9,890 bases of DNA from Oscillospiraceae bacterium (GCA_017394565.1 JAFPXW010000285.1:1-9890); one strand, 5' to 3'. Positions 1 to 5,971 are shown, numbered from the stretch's first letter. The notes: a model not told the origin generated them from the letters alone. A program made the numbers and translations.

Positions 1-116
1 GCCTTCTTTACATAACCCAGCATGGACGGTACCAGGATCGCTGCCAGTACACCGATGATTGCGATTACGACGATCAGCTCTACCAGAGTAAAGCCCTTGA
101 CCTTGTTTGTTTTCAT
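1..116 (-). CDS. Type IV prepilin/pseudopilin, N-terminal part (cut by window edge)
   Basis: Only the first 38 codons are present; the gene continues beyond position 1. The N-terminus is a textbook class III signal: a short basic leader (MKTNKVKG), prepilin peptidase cleavage expected after Gly8, then FTLVE with the conserved Glu at mature position 5, and a hydrophobic helix rich in I/V/A/L up to about residue 33, ending in GYVKKA. In the family this helix anchors the subunit in the membrane and forms the pilus core. An AGGAGG at 125-130 lies 8 nt before the ATG at 116, which fixes the start. A near-consensus promoter lies upstream (230-258), giving a leader of about 107 nt. The globular domain that would separate a major pilin from a minor pseudopilin is outside the window. 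Family assignment is firm; exact role is unknown. Confidence 0.93.
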   Translation of the reverse strand, partial: MKTNKVKGFTLVELIVVIAIIGVLAAILVPSMLGYVKK

Positions 117-229
117 AACGAAAACCTCCTTATAAAATATGATATAGTGTTGTGGGGAAGGGTGTCTCCATTCCCTCTCTCTCGGAATTCACCGTGTCTT
201 TTTCGTACCGGTGTTTTCCTTACAATCAC

Positions 230-258
230 AGTATAGCATATTACAAAACTTTTGTCAA
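230..258 (-). promoter_or_regulatory. Strong SigA-type promoter of the pilin gene
   Basis: Read on the minus strand: -35 TTGACA (258-253, perfect), 17-nt spacer, -10 TATACT (235-230), preceded by TGC, an extended -10. The predicted transcription start is near 223, leaving a leader of about 107 nt before the ATG at 116. The leader holds two weak inverted repeats (CACCG/CGGTG at 190-194 and 209-213; GGGAA/TTCCC at 155-159 and 171-175), but I recognise no known riboswitch in it. The strength fits a highly expressed major pilin. Confidence 0.85.
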
Positions 259-267
259 TACATTTCC

Positions 268-309
268 AAAAAAAAAACGGATTGTGAACGAGTTTTTACG
301 AAACCCGTT
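268..309 (-). terminator. Possible Rho-independent terminator upstream of the pilin promoter
   Basis: On the minus strand ACGGGTT (308-302) can pair with AATCCGT (283-277, one G-U pair). A run of nine T residues (276-268) follows directly. An alternative hairpin, AACGGGTTT with AAACTCGTT (309-301 with 295-287, one G-U pair), overlaps it. If real, it would stop transcription arriving from the right before the pilin promoter. The stem is AT-rich and weaker than the other terminators in this window. Confidence 0.4.
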
Positions 310-325
310 TTGAAAACGTTTTAAA
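310..325. promoter_or_regulatory. cre-like catabolite-control site (CcpA type), tentative
   Basis: TTGAAAACGTTTTAAA matches the usual degenerate cre consensus WTGNAANCGNWNNCAW at every position except the C near the 3' end, which is A here. It sits about 50 nt upstream of the pilin -35 box and is embedded in a second dyad, CGTTTT-G-AAAACG (306-318). In an AT-rich spacer a one-mismatch match can arise by chance, so this is only a candidate. Confidence 0.25.
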
Positions 326-504
326 TCGCATCCTTTTCGTCATTTTGTACAATTCATAGCCATTTTTCAAGTACCGCCGAAAACTTAAAAAAACCTTGAA
401 ATTGCGTGGGATACGCATCCCTGTCCGAAACAATTCACTAATATTTTGTACATATTTTACTTGTTGTATATTTAACTTGTTCATAAATACAGGCGGTACA
501 TCAG

Positions 505-533
505 AGCATATTTTTTGCATTCTGGACTGCCAA
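505..533 (-). promoter_or_regulatory. Possible promoter for a small untranslated transcript
   Basis: On the minus strand: TTGGCA (533-528, 5 of 6 to TTGACA), exactly 17 nt, then TATGCT (510-505, 4 of 6 to TATAAT). Predicted start is near 498. It lies downstream of the EAL-gene terminator and upstream of the candidate terminator at 268-309, so a transcript of about 230 nt is conceivable. There is no extended -10, unlike the other promoters here. Confidence 0.3.
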
Positions 534-578
534 AATCTGCCTTTTGGCGCTCCTTAATCAGACGCAAAGGGGGCGCAC

Positions 579-608
579 AAAAAGCCCCCCCACTTCCATG
601 GGGAGGCT
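579..608 (-). terminator. Rho-independent terminator of the EAL gene
   Basis: On the minus strand AGCCTCCCC (608-600), an 8-nt loop and GGGGGGGCT (591-583) form a 9-bp stem with one U-G pair, followed by TTTT (582-579). It begins 12 nt after the stop codon at 620-622. On the plus strand the same pair is a C-A mismatch with no U-tract, so the signal is directional. Confidence 0.85.
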
Positions 609-619
609 CTGCTGCCCTC

Positions 620-2545
620 CTATGACGCCTTCGGCAGAAACCGCGACAGTTCCTCGATCGGGATCGGCTTGGAGTATTTGTAGCCCTGGAGGTACCGCGC
701 AGACATCTTCACGCAGTTCTCCTCGTCGTTGGCGTCCTCGATGCCCTCGAACAGCACAGAGTAGTGCAGCTTCGAGAACATATTCGCAAATGTGCTGACC
801 ATATAGAAAGACGTCTCGCTCTTGGCAGACTCGATCGTCATCGAACGGTCAAACTTGATAATGTCAAACGGGATCTCCATGATCCTCTCAAAGTTGGAAT
901 ACCCCGTCCCAAAGTCGTCCAGATAGAACTTGATCCCCAGCTTCTGCAGCTCCTCGACTTTCGTCTTCATCAGCTGAAAATCCGCGTCGCTGCGGCTCTC
1001 CGTGATCTCGATCGCGATCTTCTCATACGGGATCTGGTTCCGGTCAATGATCATCTGCACTTCGCGGCAGAAGGTTTCATATCGAATGTCCAGCGCGGAG
1101 AAATTCACCGAGATGCGGTTGATCTCGTACTCGTCCTCCATCAGCGTGCGGATGGCACCGCAGGTCTTGTTCAGGATGATCATGCTCAGCATATGGATAT
1201 GCCCGTGCTGCTCCGCCAGCGGAATGAACTGATCCGGGAACACCATCCCGATCTTCGGCAGTTTCGGGCGCATCAGTGCCTCCGCCGTGTCATAGGTGCG
1301 CGTGGTGATATTGTAGACGGGCTGGCAGTACACCAGCACGCGCGGATCGTCCAGATCCCGGCACTGCACGATGTCCTCCAGTTCGCTGAGGATATAGCTG
1401 CTGTTGTAGAAATCCTCCAGATCCTTCTCGTCGATCCAGTGTACCGTATTGAAAGCCATACGGCGCTCGGCGCCCTCTATGATATGGATATAGTCCGTGG
1501 CCTTCTGGATGCCCGGCCCTGTCTCCAGCATGACGATCTTGTAGTCCATCTCGAAGCGCTTGTGGCTCTTCTGGAAGGATACGAGCATCTTGTCAATGGC
1601 CTGCTGCACATCCTCCGACTTCGGGATCACCAGCACCAGCCGGTCGCCGATCTGGTACACCACGCCCTTGCGGACGTGCTGCCGGAAGAACATATAGTAC
1701 TCATATTTCAGCTTTTTTGAGCTCATGATCGCGCGGGAGAAATTGAGAATATTGCAGCTGAGGATCATTTCGGACTTGTTTTTTTCCAGCGCATTGCGCA
1801 CGGCGTTGTAGAAGTAGCTCTCCGACGCCGCGCCGGTATTCAGGTCAAAGGGATTCGAGTGGAACATGAAGAAGATCGCCATCACCGGCATGAAATACGC
1901 CACGCCCGTGAAGGACATCTGTCTCATGCACCCCTGCATCGCCATGATGATCAGCAGCACCACATGGGAACTGAGCAGCCCCCAGAACACCGGGCGGATG
2001 ACACGTCCCCGGTAGCGGATGATGAGGTAGAACACCGTGATCGTGAACAGCGTATGCATGATGAAGTACACATTAAAGATATTATGTACTGTTCCGTCGC
2101 CGTCGATGTAGTAGGTGAAATGGAAGATCGTCCCCAGCACGTCGATCAGCACGGACGCCGCCAGAAACCCGAAGGAAAGCCATTTGTAGCGATTCTGCGC
2201 ATCTCCCTGGATCCACAGCGGCTCCTGCAGGTAGCGGATGTTCAGATACAGGATCAGCAGCAGGGACGCATGGTGCAGAATGCGGAAAATATAGACCGGT
2301 ATCGGTTGGACCGTTCCGGCGTTCAGGAAAACTTCATATAGGATATTGGAATAAGAACACGCCACTGACGCCGCCAGCAGCAGCACCAGCAGGTAAAACT
2401 TACGGTCCTTGTGAATATGCGTCTGCATCAGCAGAACAAACAGCAGCATACACAGCGCCGTCACGGAAATATCCCCGACCGGTGTATAACTATATGGATT
2501 CGCCATGCCGACCATCGCCGGCATTTCGTGCGACAGCATCAACAT
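620..2545 (-). CDS. Membrane 7TM / degenerate GGDEF / EAL protein, predicted c-di-GMP phosphodiesterase
   Basis: 641 residues. About seven hydrophobic segments occupy residues 24-230 (roughly 24-42, 50-68, 82-104, 122-142, 154-177, 184-204, 212-229), forming a membrane sensor module. Residues 255-385 look like a GGDEF fold whose active-site loop reads IGDRL (299-303), so diguanylate cyclase activity is not expected. Residues 395-638 form an EAL domain with the expected catalytic set: Q408, E422 and R426 of the EALMR motif, N481, E513, D543-D544 in LDDFGTGYS, K564, E600 and Q620. Their spacing matches RocR-type active EAL enzymes closely. Predicted reaction: c-di-GMP to linear pGpG at the inner membrane face, tuned by the sensor. 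The ATG at 2545 follows a purine-rich GGGGAGGGGA site by about 5 nt. It is transcribed alone from a perfect promoter and ends at its own terminator. The ligand sensed is unknown. Confidence 0.93.
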   Translation of the reverse strand: MLMLSHEMPAMVGMANPYSYTPVGDISVTALCMLLFVLLMQTHIHKDRKFYLLVLLLAASVACSYSNILYEVFLNAGTVQPIPVYIFRILHHASLLLILYLNIRYLQEPLWIQGDAQNRYKWLSFGFLAASVLIDVLGTIFHFTYYIDGDGTVHNIFNVYFIMHTLFTITVFYLIIRYRGRVIRPVFWGLLSSHVVLLIIMAMQGCMRQMSFTGVAYFMPVMAIFFMFHSNPFDLNTGAASESYFYNAVRNALEKNKSEMILSCNILNFSRAIMSSKKLKYEYYMFFRQHVRKGVVYQIGDRLVLVIPKSEDVQQAIDKMLVSFQKSHKRFEMDYKIVMLETGPGIQKATDYIHIIEGAERRMAFNTVHWIDEKDLEDFYNSSYILSELEDIVQCRDLDDPRVLVYCQPVYNITTRTYDTAEALMRPKLPKIGMVFPDQFIPLAEQHGHIHMLSMIILNKTCGAIRTLMEDEYEINRISVNFSALDIRYETFCREVQMIIDRNQIPYEKIAIEITESRSDADFQLMKTKVEELQKLGIKFYLDDFGTGYSNFERIMEIPFDIIKFDRSMTIESAKSETSFYMVSTFANMFSKLHYSVLFEGIEDANDEENCVKMSARYLQGYKYSKPIPIEELSRFLPKAS

Positions 2546-2600
2546 ATTGCTCCCCTCCCCCCTTTTTTTCTATCTCAAGGCGCAAAATATCTCTATTTGT

Positions 2601-2629
2601 ATTATAACACACGCTTATCGTTTTGTCAA
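2601..2629 (-). promoter_or_regulatory. Perfect-consensus SigA promoter of the EAL gene
   Basis: On the minus strand: TTGACA (2629-2624), 17-nt spacer, TATAAT (2606-2601), with TGT just before the -10 (extended -10). Predicted start near 2594 and a leader of about 48 nt. Both boxes are exact consensus, which suggests strong constitutive transcription or a promoter held down by a repressor. Confidence 0.92.
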
Positions 2630-2729
2630 CATCGCGAAGGTTTTTGCTCACAGAAGAATCGCGTTTTTGATGTATTGCACAATTTTGGGACTGAGGTGCT
2701 GTGCCAAAAGTCAATGCCAGAACAGAAAG

Positions 2730-2766
2730 TTTTTGCAAAATATTACCGATAGTAATATCGCAAAAA
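2730..2766. repeat. Nested inverted repeat upstream of the EAL promoter
   Basis: The outer arms TTTTTGC (2730-2736) and GCAAAAA (2760-2766) enclose inner arms ATATTAC (2740-2746) and GTAATAT (2752-2758) around a 5-nt centre, CGATA. Both arm pairs are perfect; only AAA on one side and C on the other interrupt them. It lies about 100 nt upstream of the EAL -35 box and just downstream of the pullulanase terminator. The layout fits an operator or a cruciform better than a terminator, as the stem is AT-rich. No protein can be assigned to it. Confidence 0.55.
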
Positions 2767-2782
2767 TCAAAGGGAAACAAGC

Positions 2783-2814
2783 AAAAGCTCCCATCCGGAG
2801 TGGATGGGAGCTTT
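2783..2814 (-). terminator. Rho-independent terminator of the pullulanase gene
   Basis: A perfect 13-bp inverted repeat, AAAGCTCCCATCC (2784-2796) and GGATGGGAGCTTT (2802-2814), has a 5-nt loop. On the minus strand it ends in TTTT (2786-2783) and then a mixed T-rich stretch. It starts 23 nt after the pullulanase stop codon (2838-2840). Confidence 0.85.
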
Positions 2815-2819
2815 CAGAT

Positions 2820-2836
2820 CTGCCCGGCCGGGGCAG
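2820..2836 (-). repeat. GC-rich hairpin directly after the pullulanase stop codon
   Basis: CTGCCC (2820-2825) and GGGCAG (2831-2836) are perfect inverted arms around a 5-nt GGCCG centre. No T-tract follows on the minus strand, so it is not a terminator by itself. With the 13-bp terminator stem 6 nt further on it forms two tandem hairpins at the transcript's 3' end, which could protect the mRNA from exonucleases. Confidence 0.6.
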
Positions 2837-2837
2837 C

Positions 2838-4754
2838 TTAGCTGTTCTCTTGTGCCACCGGCTTTTCCAGGTGGATCAGCAGGATGCTTCGCGGAGCGCA
2901 GGGATATGTCCCCTGGATCCGGTACATCGGCTTGTCGGATGCCTTGAGCTTGTCAGCATAGACATTGCCCACAGCATTGATCTCGATCTCATGACCAAGC
3001 GGATTGATGATGAGCAGCAGTTCCATGCCCAGACGCATCAGGATCACGCCGTCGTCACGGTCGTCAAAGCGCAGTTTCTCGCGGATCAGGTCTGCCGTCG
3101 GCAGGCGGAATTCCGGGAACTTGCGGCGGATCGCGATCAGACCGCGGTAGTAGTCCACCGTATCGCGGTGCAGCGTTGCCTGATACCATTTCAGCGAATT
3201 GATGCTGTCCGGCGAATTGTAGCTGTCATGCACAAAGCCGCCGGTCGGAAACGGCTTGGAACGCAGGAATTCCTGCCCTGCCTGCATGAACGGGATGCCC
3301 TGTGACAGCAGTACCATCGCCGCACCGAGTTTGTCGCATGAAAGCATGACTTCAGACGGTGCGCCGGGCATGGACAAGGCCAGCTTATCCCAGAAGGTCA
3401 GGTTGTCGTGGGCTTCCACATAGTTCACACACTGGCACGGGGAATCCGTCCAGTATTCGTTGGCGCTTCTGCCGCTTTGCGGATGGTACACGCCGCCGCA
3501 GACCACGGCACGCATCTGCTGCGCCATATTGCCGGAGGCTGCGCCGTTGATATAGCCGTAGCTGCGGTCATCGAAGACCGAGCCCTTGACCTTGTCGCGG
3601 AAATCATCCGAGAACATCGCGAATTCCGGCACGCTGCGTGCATTCCACTTGATCGCGCGGCGGAATTCCTCCAGCGGACATGAACCGCCTGTCCAGCCCT
3701 CGCCATAGAGGATGATATCCGGATTGATCTCGCGCAGTGCCTTTGCAGCGGCATTGAGCGTTTCGGTATCCAGCAGCCCCATCAGGTCAAAACGGAAACC
3801 GTCCAGCTTGTACTCACGCGCCAGATAGCACAGGCTGTCGATGATGTACTTGCGTGCCATGCGCCGTTCGGATGCAAACTCATTGCCGCAGCCGGAGCCG
3901 TTGGAATAGCCGTGGTGGTTGTGACGGTAGTAATAATGCGGATACGTCTTAGAAAACGGCGAATCTGCGGTATAATAGGTATGGTTGTACACCACGTCCA
4001 TGATGACGCCCATGCCTTTCTTGTGGATCGCCTGCACCATCTGCTTGAACTCGCGGACGCGCACGACGCCGTCATGCGGATCGGTCGAATAGGAGCCCTC
4101 CGGAATGTTGTAATTCAGCGGATCGTAGCCCCAGTTGTACTGCGGCTCGCTGCTGTTCTCATCGACGGTCGCAAAGTCATAGACCGGCAGCAGGTGGATG
4201 TGCGTCACACCCAGCGAAGCGATGTGGTCGATGCCGGCAGGGAGTCCCTGTGCATTTTTCAGACCTTCCTCCGTGAAGGCAAGGAACTTGCCCGGATAAC
4301 GGAAACGAACGGTCGGATCCATCGAAAAATCGCGGACGTGCAGCTCATAAATGACTGCATCCGTGTAATTGGCAAGCCGCACAGGCTTGCTGTCCGCCCA
4401 GCCCTCCGGATCGGTCAGCGCCGGATCGAACACCATGCCGCGTGTGCCGTTGGCGCCGGCAGTACGGGCGTAAATGTCGATCGTTTCGCGCTCCCATCCC
4501 TCCGAGAGCAGGGTATACGTGTAGAAAATGCCATGGAGATTGCCGGAAACGGTACATTCCCAAACGCCGTTCTGGTTCGTCATGGCATAGCAGGCACGCG
4601 GCTCTGCATCGCTGTCGTTTGCGTAAAGATTGAGTGTCACACGTTCTGCGTCAGGAGACCAGACACGGAACGTGGTCTGGTTTTTCTCGTAAGCGGCGCC
4701 CAGCTTTCCCTCGTAGCCGAAGCGCTCATCTGCTTCTTCAAAAGTCATTCCCAA
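2838..4754 (-). CDS. pulA: Type I pullulanase (GH13, alpha-1,6 debranching enzyme)
   Basis: 638 residues, typical of the short cytoplasmic type I pullulanases. It hydrolyses alpha-1,6 branch points in pullulan, glycogen or imported limit dextrins. Residues 20-115 form a CBM48-like beta-sandwich (FRVWSPDAERV at 29-39). The type I signature YNWGYDP is at 206-212. The GH13 regions follow in order: DVVYNH (253-258), GFRFDLMG with nucleophile D323, YGEGW with acid/base E352, and EAHDN with the transition-state Asp D450. A small beta domain ends the protein (about 555-630). No signal peptide or cell-wall anchor is visible, so it acts in the cytosol. The chosen start is TTG at 4754, because GAGGTGA (4767-4761) stands 6 nt before it. 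The ATG two codons later (4748) is 12 nt away and remains possible. It has its own promoter and terminator, with the WYL regulator gene just upstream. Confidence 0.96.
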   Translation of the reverse strand: MGMTFEEADERFGYEGKLGAAYEKNQTTFRVWSPDAERVTLNLYANDSDAEPRACYAMTNQNGVWECTVSGNLHGIFYTYTLLSEGWERETIDIYARTAGANGTRGMVFDPALTDPEGWADSKPVRLANYTDAVIYELHVRDFSMDPTVRFRYPGKFLAFTEEGLKNAQGLPAGIDHIASLGVTHIHLLPVYDFATVDENSSEPQYNWGYDPLNYNIPEGSYSTDPHDGVVRVREFKQMVQAIHKKGMGVIMDVVYNHTYYTADSPFSKTYPHYYYRHNHHGYSNGSGCGNEFASERRMARKYIIDSLCYLAREYKLDGFRFDLMGLLDTETLNAAAKALREINPDIILYGEGWTGGSCPLEEFRRAIKWNARSVPEFAMFSDDFRDKVKGSVFDDRSYGYINGAASGNMAQQMRAVVCGGVYHPQSGRSANEYWTDSPCQCVNYVEAHDNLTFWDKLALSMPGAPSEVMLSCDKLGAAMVLLSQGIPFMQAGQEFLRSKPFPTGGFVHDSYNSPDSINSLKWYQATLHRDTVDYYRGLIAIRRKFPEFRLPTADLIREKLRFDDRDDGVILMRLGMELLLIINPLGHEIEINAVGNVYADKLKASDKPMYRIQGTYPCAPRSILLIHLEKPVAQENS

Positions 4755-4760
4755 GATATA

Positions 4761-4767
4761 TCACCTC
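4761..4767 (-). promoter_or_regulatory. Ribosome binding site favouring a TTG start for pullulanase
   Basis: GAGGTGA lies 6 nt before TTG (4754) and 12 nt before the in-frame ATG (4748). Normal spacing favours the TTG. The site begins at or next to the predicted transcription start (about 4768), so the leader is only about 14 nt. Confidence 0.65.
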
Positions 4768-4774
4768 ACTGTAG

Positions 4775-4803
4775 ATTATAGCATATTGCGGACGCTTTTG
4801 CAA
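4775..4803 (-). promoter_or_regulatory. Promoter of the pullulanase gene
   Basis: On the minus strand: TTGCAA (4803-4798, 4 of 6 to TTGACA), 17-nt spacer, perfect TATAAT (4780-4775) with TGC before it (extended -10). Predicted start is near 4768, immediately before the ribosome binding site. No clear terminator separates it from the WYL gene (stop at 4893), so read-through from that gene is also possible. Confidence 0.75.
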
Positions 4804-4892
4804 GCGGAACAAGAGCGAAAGTTTTCCACATTGTTGGCGATACAGAGGGCAATTTGGCGGTTTATCCGCTATCATCTATCACGTTTGGCAAT

Positions 4893-5885
4893 TTATTGAT
4901 GCATCGCCCCGACCTCTGTGAGCGTCCTGTGATATTCCGCGCGTAATTCGTCCGGTTCCAGGATCTCCGCCTGCGTGCCGAACTGGAACAGCCACCCGAA
5001 AAACGGCTGCGGCTGTTCGGCTTTGACCGGAATGCTCACGATGAAATGCGCCTCCCCGTCCGGATGGATGACAATGTCCTTGCCGAAGCGGTCGATGACG
5101 GGGTTCACGAGGTCGTTGTGCAGGCGGAGCTTGACGATGCTGGTCTTGCCGCTGAACATCGAGAACGTCGCATTCTGGTATTCCTCCGGATCGAACGGTT
5201 CCTCCGGAAGGATCGCCGGTTCATCGAGGACTTCTGTGCGCTCCATGCGATCCACGCGAAAATTGGTCAGTTTATCGGGATATTTCAGATAATTGGCAAC
5301 GAGATAGTAACGCTCCTCGCTCCAGAGCAGCGCAATGGGCGTGCAGGTACGGGTGCTTTCGCGGTAGACCTTGTGTTTGCGCAGATCGTAGCGGAAATAG
5401 CGGAACGAGATCTGCTTCCTCTCGCTGATGGCACGCTGGATGGCATCGACGGTGATGTAGATGCGCTCGTTCATCTCCTTGGTGCGGCCGGCGATGTAGA
5501 CCTGACGGCGCAGCTGACTGGCTTCGTGGACGCTGGCAAGTTTGCCGAGTTTTTCGACGAGGCGCTGCGCCTTGTGTTCGGTCAGGAACCGTGCGGAGCA
5601 GACGGCATCCGCCAGCAGCTTGAGCTCCGGCAGTTCAAATTCCCGTCCGACCACGGCATAGCCGGAATTGCTGCCGCGTCCGGACACGATGTCCAGCCCG
5701 AAGGCTCTTAACGCATCAATGTCCTCATACAGAGCCTTTCGTGCGGCGGAAATGCCGTATTCTTCGAGCTTTGCGATCAGCTCCGGCATGGAGATCGTAT
5801 GCTTCTCGTCGGTCTGTTCCGTGAGGATCTTGTAGACATAGAGGATCTTCAGGCGTTGGTTGGTGGTCTTTGCAGTGTCCGGCAT
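4893..5885 (-). CDS. WYL-domain transcriptional regulator (HTH / WYL / WCX)
   Basis: 330 residues from the ATG at 5885. Residues about 10-75 form an N-terminal winged helix-turn-helix of the DeoR/HTH_11 kind (ISAARKALYEDIDALRAFGL at 45-64 covers the recognition region). Residues about 140-220 are the WYL domain. The name-giving triad is YYL here (193-195, in SEERYYLVANY), and the conserved FRVDR is at 209-213. Residues about 240-325 are the WCX C-terminal extension (FFGWLFQFG at 295-303). Family members bind DNA as dimers and sense a ligand, often an oligonucleotide or metabolite, through the WYL pocket. The longer in-frame TTG start at 5933 is rejected because it lies in the promoter, while AAGGAG (5900-5895) sits 9 nt before ATG 5885. 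Placement directly upstream of pullulanase makes that gene or itself a candidate target; this is inference. Confidence 0.9.
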   Translation of the reverse strand: MPDTAKTTNQRLKILYVYKILTEQTDEKHTISMPELIAKLEEYGISAARKALYEDIDALRAFGLDIVSGRGSNSGYAVVGREFELPELKLLADAVCSARFLTEHKAQRLVEKLGKLASVHEASQLRRQVYIAGRTKEMNERIYITVDAIQRAISERKQISFRYFRYDLRKHKVYRESTRTCTPIALLWSEERYYLVANYLKYPDKLTNFRVDRMERTEVLDEPAILPEEPFDPEEYQNATFSMFSGKTSIVKLRLHNDLVNPVIDRFGKDIVIHPDGEAHFIVSIPVKAEQPQPFFGWLFQFGTQAEILEPDELRAEYHRTLTEVGAMHQ

Positions 5886-5894
5886 GGGATCACG

Positions 5895-5900
5895 CTCCTT
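5895..5900 (-). promoter_or_regulatory. Ribosome binding site fixing the WYL regulator start
   Basis: AAGGAG lies 9 nt before ATG 5885. The alternative upstream TTG at 5933 has no such site and precedes the predicted transcription start (about 5915). Confidence 0.8.
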
Positions 5901-5921
5901 TTTTAATACTTGTATACTTCT

Positions 5922-5951
5922 ATTATACCACAACTGGTGTTTCGTTTTCAG
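5922..5951 (-). promoter_or_regulatory. Promoter of the WYL regulator gene
   Basis: On the minus strand: perfect TATAAT (5927-5922) with TGG in front (extended -10), and a weak -35, CTGAAA (5951-5946, 4 of 6), at 18 nt. Predicted start is near 5915. The -35 lies within one of two direct copies of CCTGAAA (5952-5946 and 5969-5963), 17 bp apart, which could be regulator contact points. Two ATACTT copies with an 8-nt period (5906-5911, 5914-5919) lie at the start site. Confidence 0.7.
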
Positions 5952-5971
5952 GACAATGGAGATTTCAGGGC

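Larger units (their letters stand above)
260..578. other. AT-rich intergenic stretch without a supported protein gene
   Basis: About 320 nt between the pilin promoter and the terminator of the EAL gene, clearly more AT-rich than the coding flanks. It holds a cre-like site (310-325), a candidate terminator (268-309), an overlapping pair of small dyads (403-421) and a possible promoter (505-533). A 74-codon frame (520 to 296, minus) has no ribosome binding site before its ATG, an odd basic composition, and no family that I recognise, so I do not call it a gene. Confidence 0.6.

Noticed and set aside
117..223. c-di-GMP riboswitch in the pilin leader
   Set aside because: Clostridial pilin leaders can carry one, but I find no GEMM-I or c-di-GMP-II conserved core in this 107-nt leader, only weak inverted repeats.
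296..520. 74-codon minus-strand frame in the AT-rich spacer
   Set aside because: There is no ribosome binding site before the ATG at 520 or before later in-frame ATGs, and no recognisable family. The ATG lies inside the spacer of the candidate promoter at 505-533.
764..1720. 318-codon plus-strand frame opposite the EAL gene
   Set aside because: It is antisense to a well-supported EAL domain, has no ribosome binding site or recognisable domain, and has the composition of a shadow.
2490..2780. 96-codon minus-strand frame overlapping the EAL start
   Set aside because: It runs through the perfect EAL promoter and the nested dyad and overlaps the real gene in another frame.
3912..4781. 289-codon plus-strand frame opposite pullulanase
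   Set aside because: It is antisense to the catalytic GH13 domain and contains no known motif.
4804..4892. Terminator between the WYL gene and pullulanase
   Set aside because: Only a 4-bp GCGG/CCGC stem with no T-tract is visible, and the repeated GGCAATTT is direct, not inverted. Nothing supports a terminator.
5886..5933. Longer WYL regulator start (TTG at 5933)
   Set aside because: The extension covers the predicted -10 box and transcription start, and the good ribosome binding site precedes ATG 5885.
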